In this document: piece after piece, positions 51,875-60,202 of the stretch
How positions within the stretch are numbered: position 1 is the first letter of the stretch
How the letters are laid out: the number at the start of each line of letters is the position of its first letter
Program-made: the position numbers and the translations under genes
The notes under the pieces: model-generated
The model's database searches: none
What the model was told of the DNA's origin: nothing
What the model saw: only the letters and a program-made list of their open reading frames with translations
Assembly (NCBI RefSeq): GCF_027625995.1
Contig: NZ_CP115396.1
Coordinates: 248,001-312,000, forward strand
Reading direction: 5' to 3'
Source of the DNA: Hymenobacter yonginensis
GTDB taxonomy: Bacteria > Bacteroidota > Bacteroidia > Cytophagales > Hymenobacteraceae
Length of the DNA: 64,000 nucleotides

Positions 51875-53809
51875 ATGCGAATAGCCGGCGCCGCCCTCAA
51901 CCAGATACCGTTTGACTGGACCCACAACCTGCGCACCATCTGCGAGGCCATAGCGCAGGCCAAGGCGGCTGGCGTGGAGCTGCTGTGTCTGCCGGAGCTG
52001 TGCCTCACCGGCTACGGCTGCGAAGACCTGTTTCTGAGCGAGTGGCTGCCCGAGGCCGCGCTGGCCCACCTGCAGCAGATCCGGCCTTGGACGGACGGTA
52101 TCTGCGTGGTGGTGGGGCTGCCCATCCGGCTCAACCAGCGCACCTACAACACGGCCGCCGTGCTGCGCGACGGCCAGATTCTGGGCTTTGCGGCCAAGCA
52201 GTTTCTGGCCAACGACGGCGTGCACTACGAGCCGCGCTTCTTTGCGCCCTGGCCGGCCGGCGAAACCACCACGGTGCAGTGGGAAGGGGAGGAGTGGACG
52301 CTGGGCGATATGACGTTTGAGCACCAGGGCGTGAAGTTCGGGTTTGAAATCTGCGAGGATGCGTGGCGGCCCAACGACGTTCGGCCCGCCTGCCGCCTGA
52401 TGGGCCGCGTGGATTTAATTGTGAATCCGTCGGCCAGCCACTTCGCCATGAGTAAGACGGACGTGCGCTACCATCTCGTGACGGAGGCCTCGCGCACGTT
52501 CAATTGCACCTACCTCTACGCCAACCTGCTCGGCAACGAGGCCGGCCGCATCACCTACGACGGCGAGATTCTGGTGGCCCGCCACGGCCACCTGCTGCTG
52601 CGCAACCAGCTCATGAGCTTCAAGGAAGTGGACATGGAGTACGTGGACGTGGATTTCAGCACGCCGCTGGAGCCTGCCGCCGAAATAGTGCCGCTGCCCG
52701 CGCCCGACGAATACCGGGAGCTGAACCAGGCCCTGAGCCTGGCTTTGTTTGACTACCTGCGCAAGGCCCGCAGCCGGGGCTTCGTGCTGAGCCTTAGCGG
52801 CGGCGCCGACTCCTGCCTGTGCGCTGTAGCCGTAGCCGAAATGGTGCGCCTGGGCACCGCCGAGCTGGGCACCGCTGAATTCATGCGCCGCGCCGGCTGC
52901 TTTACCGGCGAAGAAATAGCCCAGCTGGCCGGCCCCGTAACGGCCGTAGCTGACGAGGATGCGCCGGGCCCCAACGACGCCTCGCTGAGTCCGACCAACA
53001 ACGAACAACGAAAAGCAAACAACGAAATCACGCGCCGTTTGCTGACCTGTGCCTATCAGGGCACCGTCAACTCCTCCGACGACACGTTCAACTCTGCCAA
53101 AGAACTGGCAGAGTCTATCGGGGCCGTGTTTCATAACTGGGAAATTGATGCGGAGGTGAGCGGCTACGTGGGCAAGATCGAGCACGCGCTGGGCCGCGAC
53201 CTGACCTGGAAGACCGACGACCTGGCGTTGCAGAACATTCAGGCGCGGGTGCGGGCCCCGGCCATCTGGCTGCTGGCCAACGTGCAGAACTGCCTGCTCA
53301 TCACCACCTCCAACCGCTCGGAGGCCAGCGTGGGCTACTGCACCATGGACGGCGACACGGCCGGTAGCATCTCGCCGATTGCGGGCGTGGATAAGGACTT
53401 TGTGAAAAAGTGGTTGCGCTGGGCTGAAACCGAGCTGAACTACCCGGCGTTGCGCCACGTGAACAGCCTGCAGCCCACCGCCGAGTTGCGCCCCCTCGAA
53501 GACAAGCAAACCGACGAGCGCGACCTGATGCCCTACGTGCTGCTCAACCGCATCGAGCGGCTGGCCTTCTACGACCGGCTGGCCCCCCGGCAGGTACTGG
53601 CCACCCTGCGCCACGAAGATCCCGCCGCCGACCCCGAGCAGCTGAAAACCTGCGTGAAGCGCTTCTACAGCCTCTGGAGCCGCAACCAATGGAAGCGCGA
53701 GCGGTACGCCCCCAGCTTCCACCTCGACGACTATAACGTAGACCCGCGCTCCTGGCTGCGCTTCCCCATCCTGAGCGGCGGCTACACTGAGGAACTGAAC
53801 GCGCTGTAG
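51875..53809 (+). CDS. nadE: Glutamine-dependent NAD+ synthetase
   Basis: A 644-residue fusion of a nitrilase-type glutaminase and an NAD synthetase. The glutaminase triad is in LLCLPELCLTGYGCEDL (Glu), FAAKQFLANDGVHYEPRFF (Lys) and FGFEICEDAWRPND (Cys). The ATP-binding P-loop is VLSLSGGADSCLCAVAVAEM, and LITTSNRSEASVGYCTMDGD is the NaAD site. Between the P-loop and the next domain is a variable insert with TNNEQRKANNE. ATG 51875 is chosen; the frame upstream covers a hairpin. Confidence 0.96.
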   Translation: MRIAGAALNQIPFDWTHNLRTICEAIAQAKAAGVELLCLPELCLTGYGCEDLFLSEWLPEAALAHLQQIRPWTDGICVVVGLPIRLNQRTYNTAAVLRDGQILGFAAKQFLANDGVHYEPRFFAPWPAGETTTVQWEGEEWTLGDMTFEHQGVKFGFEICEDAWRPNDVRPACRLMGRVDLIVNPSASHFAMSKTDVRYHLVTEASRTFNCTYLYANLLGNEAGRITYDGEILVARHGHLLLRNQLMSFKEVDMEYVDVDFSTPLEPAAEIVPLPAPDEYRELNQALSLALFDYLRKARSRGFVLSLSGGADSCLCAVAVAEMVRLGTAELGTAEFMRRAGCFTGEEIAQLAGPVTAVADEDAPGPNDASLSPTNNEQRKANNEITRRLLTCAYQGTVNSSDDTFNSAKELAESIGAVFHNWEIDAEVSGYVGKIEHALGRDLTWKTDDLALQNIQARVRAPAIWLLANVQNCLLITTSNRSEASVGYCTMDGDTAGSISPIAGVDKDFVKKWLRWAETELNYPALRHVNSLQPTAELRPLEDKQTDERDLMPYVLLNRIERLAFYDRLAPRQVLATLRHEDPAADPEQLKTCVKRFYSLWSRNQWKRERYAPSFHLDDYNVDPRSWLRFPILSGGYTEELNAL

Positions 53810-54132
53810 GGGCCGGGCGGCGACTGGCTGCGCTGTGGCTCCGGTCCGGCGGCTCTTTCAGCCGTCGGGCCAGTCGTCGTCAGCGCGGCGCGGCTGCCAC
53901 CTCCGGCCAGTTGCGGTTGCACGAGGATTCCGGATTTATATCTGCAAGTGCCGACGGGTTGCTGGGTTTCAATATATTATCAACTGTCAGACAAGCTGTT
54001 GAATAATATTGCTGGGCCTGTGCGCAAGTTTTGCGTGCTGATGGGGCCTAAGCAGTTGTATCCTCAGCAGGCGTCGGCAAAGGCCGGGTGCCGGGCAGGT
54101 GTCGTTTTCATCTCTCAATTCCTGCCTCCCTG
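53810..54132. other. Gene-free gap with GC hairpin and AT-rich quasi-palindrome
   Basis: After nadE a GC-rich inverted repeat (GACTGGC..CCGGCGGCT / AGCCGTCGG..GCCAGTC, about 53831-53877) can terminate transcription. Further on CAATATATTATCAAC (53970-53984) and GTTGAATAATATTG (53998-54011) form an AT-rich dyad in otherwise GC-rich DNA. It is a plausible operator or promoter for the sigma factor gene downstream. No ORF is convincing before the sigma gene. Confidence 0.5.
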
Positions 54133-54759
54133 GTGTATACCCTTCCGCTGCCTGCTGCTTCCGGCGTTGTGCCGCCCGCGCCCGGCGCTGCCGTCTCGCC
54201 CGATGACGAGTTGGTAGCACAGCTGCAGCAGGGCAGCGAGGCGGCGTTCCGGACGCTGGTGGAACGCTACCAGAACCGCATCTACCGCACGGTGCTGGCG
54301 CTGCTGCAGTCGGCGGAAGAGGCCGAGGACGTGGCGCAGGAGGTGTTTGTGGAGGTGTACCAGACCATCGGGCGGTTTCGGGGCGAGGCGGCGCTGAGCA
54401 CCTGGCTGTACCGGCTGGCTACTTCGCGGGCGTTCAAGCACCGGCAGCGGGCCCGCGCCCGGAAGCGCTTCGCCTACTTCACCAGTCTGCTGGGTTTCGA
54501 CAACCAGGTGCTGCACGAGCCGCCCGACCATGCGCACCCGCAGGCCCAACTGGAAGGCCAGCAGCAGCTGGCGTTGCTGTTGGCGCACATTGCCCGGCTG
54601 CCCGGCCAGCAGCAGGTGGCCTTCACGCTGCGCCACGAGCAGGAGTTGAGCTACGAGGAAATAGCGGCGGTGCTCGACACCACCGTGCCGGCCGTGGAAT
54701 CCCTGCTGTTCCGGGCCCGCAAAACCCTTCGTATCCATCTTTCTCTGCGCCATGACTGA
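54133..54759 (+). CDS. ECF-type RNA polymerase sigma factor
   Basis: A sigma-70-family factor of about 208 residues. Region 2 is in FRTLVERYQNRIYRTVLALLQ, EDVAQEVFVEVYQTIGRFRG and ALSTWLYRLATSRAFKHRQR. Region 4 is in HIARLPGQQQVAFTLRHEQELSYEEIAAVL and VPAVESLLFRARKTLRIHL. The start is uncertain: GTG at 54133 or 54088, as no ATG is present. It overlaps the next small gene by eight bases, suggesting that the small protein is its partner. Confidence 0.88.
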   Translation: MYTLPLPAASGVVPPAPGAAVSPDDELVAQLQQGSEAAFRTLVERYQNRIYRTVLALLQSAEEAEDVAQEVFVEVYQTIGRFRGEAALSTWLYRLATSRAFKHRQRARARKRFAYFTSLLGFDNQVLHEPPDHAHPQAQLEGQQQLALLLAHIARLPGQQQVAFTLRHEQELSYEEIAAVLDTTVPAVESLLFRARKTLRIHLSLRHD

Positions 54760-54991
54760 TCCTGCCTCCCGGCCCACAGCCGACGACGAATGGGAAAACC
54801 TGCTGCGCCAGTGGCGCACCCAGCCCACTGCCCAGCCCCGGCCGTTTTTTTACAGCCGCGTGCGGGCCCGGCTGGTGGCCGAAGCCGCCGCGGAGCGCCA
54901 GCTGCTGCCCGCCTGGCTGCGCTGGCCTAGCTACGCCGTGATGCTGGGCTTGCTGCTGCTGCTGAGCGGCGACGGCGCCCTGCTGCGCTAG
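54752..54991 (+). CDS. Small single-helix membrane protein coupled to the sigma factor
   Basis: A 79-residue protein. The soluble N-terminal half (DDEWENLLRQWRTQP, RPFFYSRVRARLVAEAAAER) is followed by one membrane segment (LRWPSYAVMLGLLLLLSG) and almost no outside part. Position after an ECF sigma gene with an 8-base overlap suggests an anti-sigma-like role with the N-terminal part in the cytoplasm. This is inference from context only. No zinc motif is present. Confidence 0.6.
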   Translation: MTDPASRPTADDEWENLLRQWRTQPTAQPRPFFYSRVRARLVAEAAAERQLLPAWLRWPSYAVMLGLLLLLSGDGALLR

Positions 54992-55053
54992 CGGCCGCCG
55001 GCCCACGAGTTGCCGCCGGAGGAGCTGGCAAAGCGGCAAGTGGAATGTCTGAG

Positions 55054-55061
55054 TACCTTTG
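55054..55061 (+). promoter_or_regulatory. Candidate -7 box for lgt
   Basis: TACCTTTG, 23 bases before the ATG at 55085. Confidence 0.4.
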
Positions 55062-55084
55062 AGTCCCTTCTATATTTCGTAACC

Positions 55085-55981
55085 ATGCTTTCCTTTCTCT
55101 CCTACATCACTTGGACCGCCGACCCGATTCTGGCGCACATCGGCCCGCTCACGCTGCGTTGGTACGGGCTGCTGTTCATGTCGGGCTTCGTGTTCGGCAC
55201 GTTCATTTTGTCGCACATCTACAAATCCGAGCGGGTGTCGCCGCGCTGGGTGGATGTCATCACCATCTACATGCTGGTGGGCACCATTCTGGGGGCGCGG
55301 CTGGGCCACGTGCTGTTCTATGACCCTGCTTATTACCTCACCAGCGAGCATTTTCTGGAGATTTTCAAGATCTGGGAAGGTGGCCTGGCCAGCCATGGCG
55401 CCACGCTGGGCATCCTGCTGGCCACCTACCTGTTTGCCCGTAACAACAAGTTCGACTACCTCTGGGTGCTCGACCGGATTGTGATTGTGGTGGCGCTGGG
55501 TGGCTGCATGATCCGCCTCGGCAACCTGATGAACTCGGAAATCATCGGCCGCGTCACGGACGTGCCGTGGGCGTTCAAGTTTGCGCGCTACAACGAAATC
55601 CACGGCGGCAACAGCAACATTCCGTTTGAGCTGCGCCACCCCACCCAGATCTACGAGGCGCTGTTCTGCATCGTGCTGCTGGTACTGCTCTACTTCATGT
55701 GGAACCGCACCAAGGAGCGCACGCCGCGCGGGCAGCTGTTTGGTCTGTTTGTGGTGCTGCTGTTCTCGTTCCGGGTGCTGGTGGAGTTCCTGAAGGAAAA
55801 CCAGGAAGCCTTCGAAGACCGGCTGCCGCTGAACATGGGCCAGCTGCTGAGCTTGCCCCTGATTCTGGTGGGGCTGTGGGTGTTGCTGCGTGCCGGCAAA
55901 GACCCCAAAAACCCCTACGGCTACGCCCCGCGTGACCTGGAAACCGACGCAACCCCCGATCCGAAGGCCCTCAAAGTATAG
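55085..55981 (+). CDS. lgt: Prolipoprotein diacylglyceryl transferase
   Basis: A 298-residue inner-membrane enzyme that attaches diacylglycerol to lipobox cysteines. The seven-helix pattern is clear. Landmarks are LRWYGLLFMSGFVFG, GTILGARLGHVLFYDPAYY, KIWEGGLASHGATLG (the H-x-x-S region in family form), MIRLGNLMNSEIIGRVTDVPW (Arg of the signature) and LRHPTQIYEALFCIVL. ATG 55085 is chosen since it begins at the first helix. It would process the several lipoproteins of this window. Confidence 0.96.
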   Translation: MLSFLSYITWTADPILAHIGPLTLRWYGLLFMSGFVFGTFILSHIYKSERVSPRWVDVITIYMLVGTILGARLGHVLFYDPAYYLTSEHFLEIFKIWEGGLASHGATLGILLATYLFARNNKFDYLWVLDRIVIVVALGGCMIRLGNLMNSEIIGRVTDVPWAFKFARYNEIHGGNSNIPFELRHPTQIYEALFCIVLLVLLYFMWNRTKERTPRGQLFGLFVVLLFSFRVLVEFLKENQEAFEDRLPLNMGQLLSLPLILVGLWVLLRAGKDPKNPYGYAPRDLETDATPDPKALKV

Positions 55982-55993
55982 CCTTCGGCCTAG

Positions 55994-56038
55994 CACAAAA
56001 AAGCCCCTTCGCCAGACTGGCGGAGGGGCTTTTTTGTG
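55994..56038. terminator. Bidirectional terminator between lgt and the propeller lipoprotein
   Basis: CACAAAAAAGCCCCTTCGCC / GGCGGAGGGGCTTTTTTGTG with T-runs on both strands. Confidence 0.9.
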
Positions 56039-56057
56039 GCTGATACTGTGCGGGGGC

Positions 56058-56996
56058 TTACAGCTTGTAGCGGTAGAGCGCGCCCTGTTCGGTGCTGATG
56101 AGCAGCGTGCCGTTATCGAGGAACAGCAGACCCTCGGTCTGGCCGGCGCCTTTCAGCGACACGGTTTTAGGGGTGGCTTTCAGGGCGCTGCTCAGGTCGG
56201 AGCCTTCCAGCAGGTACAGCTCTTCGCGGCCCAGCAGCGCCAGGTGGCGGCCGTCGGGGCTGAGGTCGGCGCCGGTTACCTCGCCGGCAATGCTGAGCTT
56301 GGTCAGCAGCTCAGCCACGTGCGAGCCGGGCTGGTCCGACACGCTGTAGACTTTGCTGGTGGTTTGGTTAGCGCGGTCTTTCGTGAACAGGTACACCTTG
56401 CCGGCGTTCCAGAGCGAGGCTTCGCAGTCGAAGTTGCGCTCATCCTTGGCGGGCGGGAAGGCTGTCTGGTCGGGGTAGCGGAAGCTGATTTTACCCACGC
56501 TGTTGGGGTTCTGCGGATCGACGCGGTAGATGGCCAGGTCGCGGCGGGTGTTGTTGTTGTTGCCGGCATCGGTGATGAACACGGTGCCTTTGCCGTCGTC
56601 GGCCAGGCTTTCCCAGTCGATGTTGGTCACGGGCAGCTCCCGCTCGCCCAGCTTTTCGCCTTTCTCGTTGATGAGGTAGAGTGTGGGCGAGGTGCCCGCG
56701 TCGCCGTGGGTGTAGAACGTGCCGGGCCGGCCGCCGTGGGCCAGGCCCGAGCTTTCCGGAATGCCGCCCTGCAGCTCGCCTACCGGCTGTAGCACGCCCA
56801 GCGGCGCGCTGGCATCGTTACCCTTTTTATCCTTCTTCCCCTTCTTGCCTTTTTTGCCCGACTTCTGGTCGTCGCCACCCCGGTCGTTGGTGTCGGAAGT
56901 AGCGGTCAGATCGTTGGAAACTTCGTTTTGCGCCTGTGAGCACGCACTGGTGAGCAGGGTGGCCAGGCCGAGGGTAAGCAGGAATATTCTAGACAT
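56058..56996 (-). CDS. Lipoprotein with predicted beta-propeller
   Basis: A 312-residue protein. ATG 56996 opens a lipoprotein signal (TLGLATLLTSAC, Cys at about 18), then a Lys/Gly-rich linker (KSGKKGKKGKKDKKG). The body has repeated blades such as GIPESSGLAHGGRPGTFYTHGDAG, DWESLADDGKGTVFITDAGNN and EVTGADLSPDGRHLALLG. This resembles NHL/SdiA-regulated-type propellers in surface lipoproteins. A catalytic function is not evident. A single gene, convergent with lgt. Confidence 0.72.
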   Translation of the reverse strand: MSRIFLLTLGLATLLTSACSQAQNEVSNDLTATSDTNDRGGDDQKSGKKGKKGKKDKKGNDASAPLGVLQPVGELQGGIPESSGLAHGGRPGTFYTHGDAGTSPTLYLINEKGEKLGERELPVTNIDWESLADDGKGTVFITDAGNNNNTRRDLAIYRVDPQNPNSVGKISFRYPDQTAFPPAKDERNFDCEASLWNAGKVYLFTKDRANQTTSKVYSVSDQPGSHVAELLTKLSIAGEVTGADLSPDGRHLALLGREELYLLEGSDLSSALKATPKTVSLKGAGQTEGLLFLDNGTLLISTEQGALYRYKL

Positions 56997-57073
56997 GGAA
57001 GAGCAGCGGAGATGAAAAAAAGCTGCCTGACTCGCAGAGCCCAGGCAGCGCAAACACAGTGTATACGGAAAAA

Positions 57074-57300
57074 GTGGTGGAGTGGTGGGGGTGGCGGGTT
57101 GATGGGGCGGTGGAGTGATGGGTTGGTCATTGTACGAAGTGCAAAGCACCCTTGGCCCATAAGCCCGCCAGTAACGAAACAGCCCGGCAATAGTAGAGAG
57201 CTGTCTGCTTAGGCCTGTTTGTTCCAAAGTAAGAGGAAGAATTGCTTCGCGCTGCTCGCCATAACAATTCCACCAACCCACCACTCCACCATTCCACCAT
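57074..57300. repeat. Arms of the GTGGTGGAGTGGTGGG word family
   Basis: Left part 57074-57130 (GTGGTGGAGTGGTGGGGGTG, GGTGGAGTGATGGGTTGG). Right part 57264-57300 (TTCCACCAACCCACCACTCC, ACCATTCCACCAT). They are complementary in several registers across a 130-base spacer. The right arm abuts the yidD stop. Related words occur at 38051-38224. Confidence 0.6.
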
Positions 57301-57521
57301 CAAGGAACCGGGTCGTGGCCGTGGCCGCCCCAGGGGTGGCAGCGGGCGATGCGGCGCAGCGCCAGCCGGCCGCCGTGCCAGGGGCCGTGCTTTTCGATGG
57401 CCTGCACGGCATAGGCCGAGCAGGTGGGCGTGTAGCGGCAGCTGGCCGGCGTGAGCGGCGAAATCAGGTGGCGGTACACCCAGAGCAAACCCAGCAGCAG
57501 CTTGCGGAAAACAGCAGACAT
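57300..57521 (-). CDS. yidD: Membrane protein insertion efficiency factor YidD
   Basis: A 73-residue protein. WVYRHLISPLTPASCRYTPTCSAYAVQAIEKHGPWHGG is the family core (in pieces), with the conserved Cys-x-x-x-x-x-Cys, and RIARCHPWGGHGHDPVP follows. It helps YidC-dependent insertion. In many bacteria it is next to rnpA/yidC, but here it stands alone. Confidence 0.96.
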   Translation of the reverse strand: MSAVFRKLLLGLLWVYRHLISPLTPASCRYTPTCSAYAVQAIEKHGPWHGGRLALRRIARCHPWGGHGHDPVP

Positions 57522-57592
57522 AGCGCAAAGAACCGCAAACCCCGTGGAATAAATCCCGGGCCCGGCGGGCGGCGCGTTGCAGCGCCTTTTTG

Positions 57593-57600
57593 TAAGTTTG
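57593..57600 (+). promoter_or_regulatory. Candidate -7 box for the S46 peptidase gene
   Basis: TAAGTTTG, 58 bases before the ATG at 57659; it fits TAnnTTTG. Confidence 0.4.
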
Positions 57601-57658
57601 AAGGCCGGTGCACGCGCCCGGCGCCTTATTCCTTCCTTCCCCCATTCCCCACAGTTTT

Positions 57659-59968
57659 ATGCGCACCAATCACTGGGCCAAGGCCCTGCTGCTGACGCTG
57701 CTGCTGCCCTTCACGGCCCGCGCCGACGAAGGCATGTGGCTGCCGCTCTTCGTGAAGCGGCTCAACCAGGCCGACATGCAGAAAAAAGGCCTCAAGCTCA
57801 CGGCCGAAGAAATCTACGACGTCAACAACGCCAGCCTCAAGGATGCCGTGGTGCAGCTCGGCGGCTTCTGCACCGGCGAGTTCGTCAGCAGCCAGGGTTT
57901 GCTGCTCACCAACCACCACTGCGGCTACGACGCCATCCAGACCCACAGCACGCCCCAGAACAACATCCTGCAGAACGGCTTCTTCGCCGCTACCAAAGCC
58001 GAAGAGAAGACCAACCCCGGCCTGTTCGTGGACATTCTGGTGCGCATGGAAGACGTGACCGGCAAAGTGCTGGAAGGCCTCACGGCCGCCACGCCCGAGC
58101 AGGAGCGCATGGCCACCATCCAGAAGCGCCAGAAGGAAATGGCCGACGCGGCCAAGGAAAACGGCCAGTACGTGGCTTACGTGCGCGACATGTTCGGCGG
58201 CAACGAGTACTACCTGTTCGTATACCAGCGCTTCGGTGACGTGCGCTTGGTGGGCGCCCCGCCGGAAGCCGTGGGCAAGTTCGGCGGCGACACCGACAAC
58301 TGGATGTGGCCCCGCCACACCGGCGACTTCTCGATGTTCCGCGTCTACGCCGACAAAAACAATAAGCCCACCGCCGGCCCCAGCGCCGACAACGTGCCCT
58401 ACGTGCCCAAGAAGCACCTGCCCGTAAGCCTGCAGGGCATCAGCGAAGGCGACTTCGCCATGGTGTTTGGCTTTCCCGGCCGCACCCAGCGCTTCCTGCC
58501 CGCCGCCGGCCTGCAGATGACCCTGGACCAGAGCAACCCCGCCCGCATCAAGCTGCGCGACACGCGCCTCAAGCTGTGGAAGGAAGACATGGACGTGAAC
58601 CCCACGCTGCGCCTACAGTATGCTTCCAAGTACGCCAACATCGCCAACTACTGGAAGTACTTCATCGGCCAGAATGAAGGCATGAACCGCCTGAAAACCG
58701 TGGACGCCAAGAAGGCTGAAGAAGCCGCCCTGGCTCAGTGGATCAGCCAGGACCCCGCCCGCCAGCAGCAGTACGGCGAGGCCCTCCCCAGCATCAACCA
58801 GGCCTACGCCGGCCTGCGGGAGTACAACCTGAGCAGCCAGTACGTGAACGAAGCCGCTTTCGGCACCGAAATCATCACGCTGGCTTCGCGCATGATGCCG
58901 CTCTACATGACCCTGAAAACCACGCCCACCGACAAAGCCGCCCTCAGCAAAGCCACCGCCGACCTGCAGGAGCCCGTGGCCGAGTATTTCAAGGACTACA
59001 GCGCCAGCACCGACAAAAAAGTGTTTGCCGCGCTGATGAGCCTCTACATGAAGGACGTGCCCGCCGCCCAGCTGCCCGACGTGTTCCAGACCGTGCAGAA
59101 GCAGTATGGCGGCTCGATGCAGAAGTACGCCGACTACGTGTTTGCCAACTCCTTCCTGACCTCGGAAGCCAAGGTGAAGGCCTTCCTGGCCGCGCCCACG
59201 CTGGCCAAGCTGGAAGCTGACCCCGGCTTCAAGACCTTCAACTCGGTGTACCTGAACTACACCCAGAACATTCTGCCCAAGATGCAGGCCCTGCAAAGCG
59301 GCCTCACCCGCGCCAACCGCCTCTACGTGGCCGCCCTGCGCGAGAAGAACAGCCAGAAAGTGTACTCGCCCGATGCCAACTCCACCATCCGGCTCAGCTA
59401 CGGCACCGTGCGCCCCTACAAAGGCCGCGACGCCGTGCGCTACGACTACAAAACCACGGCCCAGGGCATTCTGGAGAAGGAAGACGCCTCTAACCCCGAG
59501 TTTGTGGTGCCCCAGAAAGAGCTGGAGCTGCTGAAGCAGAAAGACTACGGCCGCTTCGCCGACAAGGACGGCAACCTGCCCGTGGCCTTCATCACCGACA
59601 ACGACATCACAGGCGGCAACTCCGGCTCGCCGGTTATTAACGGCCGCGGCGAGCTGATTGGGCTGGCCTTCGACGGCAACTGGGAAGCCATGACCGGTGA
59701 CCTGGCCTACGACCCGGAGCTGAAACGCTGCATCAACGCCGACATCCGCTACGTGCTCTGGTGCATCGAGAAGCTCGGCAACGCCAAGCACATCGTCGAT
59801 GAAATGACCATCGTCAACAACGGTCCCAACCCCGGCGTGGGCGCCGCCACCGCCTCGGTAAGCAACGGCCTGGGCGACGTGGAAAAGATGAAAGTGAAAA
59901 CCGACGACGGCCAGAAAACCAAAGTCAAGAAGAAGAAAGGCAAGGAAACCACTGCCGCCGGCATGTAG
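57659..59968 (+). CDS. S46-family dipeptidyl-peptidase (DPP7-like)
   Basis: A 769-residue periplasmic serine peptidase with a signal peptide (KALLLTLLLPFTARA). It removes dipeptides from the N-terminus of peptides. The His is in LLTNHHCGYDAIQ, the Asp in FGGDTDNWMWPRHTGDF, and the Ser in DITGGNSGSPVINGRGELIG. The residue that sets P1 preference, 18 after the Ser, is Gly (AFDGNWEAM), as in DPP7, rather than Arg as in DPP11. The C-terminal tail is Lys-rich (KKKKGKE) and unusual. Confidence 0.94.
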   Translation: MRTNHWAKALLLTLLLPFTARADEGMWLPLFVKRLNQADMQKKGLKLTAEEIYDVNNASLKDAVVQLGGFCTGEFVSSQGLLLTNHHCGYDAIQTHSTPQNNILQNGFFAATKAEEKTNPGLFVDILVRMEDVTGKVLEGLTAATPEQERMATIQKRQKEMADAAKENGQYVAYVRDMFGGNEYYLFVYQRFGDVRLVGAPPEAVGKFGGDTDNWMWPRHTGDFSMFRVYADKNNKPTAGPSADNVPYVPKKHLPVSLQGISEGDFAMVFGFPGRTQRFLPAAGLQMTLDQSNPARIKLRDTRLKLWKEDMDVNPTLRLQYASKYANIANYWKYFIGQNEGMNRLKTVDAKKAEEAALAQWISQDPARQQQYGEALPSINQAYAGLREYNLSSQYVNEAAFGTEIITLASRMMPLYMTLKTTPTDKAALSKATADLQEPVAEYFKDYSASTDKKVFAALMSLYMKDVPAAQLPDVFQTVQKQYGGSMQKYADYVFANSFLTSEAKVKAFLAAPTLAKLEADPGFKTFNSVYLNYTQNILPKMQALQSGLTRANRLYVAALREKNSQKVYSPDANSTIRLSYGTVRPYKGRDAVRYDYKTTAQGILEKEDASNPEFVVPQKELELLKQKDYGRFADKDGNLPVAFITDNDITGGNSGSPVINGRGELIGLAFDGNWEAMTGDLAYDPELKRCINADIRYVLWCIEKLGNAKHIVDEMTIVNNGPNPGVGAATASVSNGLGDVEKMKVKTDDGQKTKVKKKKGKETTAAGM

Positions 59969-59979
59969 TCCTGCCTACC

Positions 59980-60055
59980 GTTCCGAGTGAAGCGCGGAAT
60001 CTGCGCAAGCCCGCCACTAGGCTTGCTGCGGACTTTCCACGGTGGTCGGAATGAC
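59980..60055. repeat. Diverged palindrome of the GTTCCGAGTGAAGCGCGGAAT type
   Basis: The left arm GTTCCGAGTGAAGCGCGGAA and CTGCGCAAGC face GCTTGCTGCGGACTTTCC and GGTCGGAATGAC. Complementarity is partial, but the end words recall the 3445 and 22853 palindromes. It lies between the S46 stop and its terminator. Confidence 0.55.
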
Positions 60056-60058
60056 ACC

Positions 60059-60099
60059 CAAAAACGCCCCGGTGCCGTGTTGGCGCCGGGGCGTTTTTG
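60059..60099 (+). terminator. Terminator after the S46 peptidase gene
   Basis: AAAAACGCCCCGGTGCC / GGCGCCGGGGCGTTTTT with a short loop and a T-run. Confidence 0.85.
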
Positions 60100-60202
60100 C
60101 GTCTGGCGGGGCTGGATTTCTCATAGGAAATAAATATTGGCTGTGCGCTATGAATAGTTGTAGAGTTGCTGGCTTTCCGGTAATTTTCATCACTTGTAAA
60201 AG

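Noticed and set aside
58613-59791. Minus-strand open frame of 392 codons across the S46 gene
   Set aside because: Shadow frame without a start context or recognisable domain.
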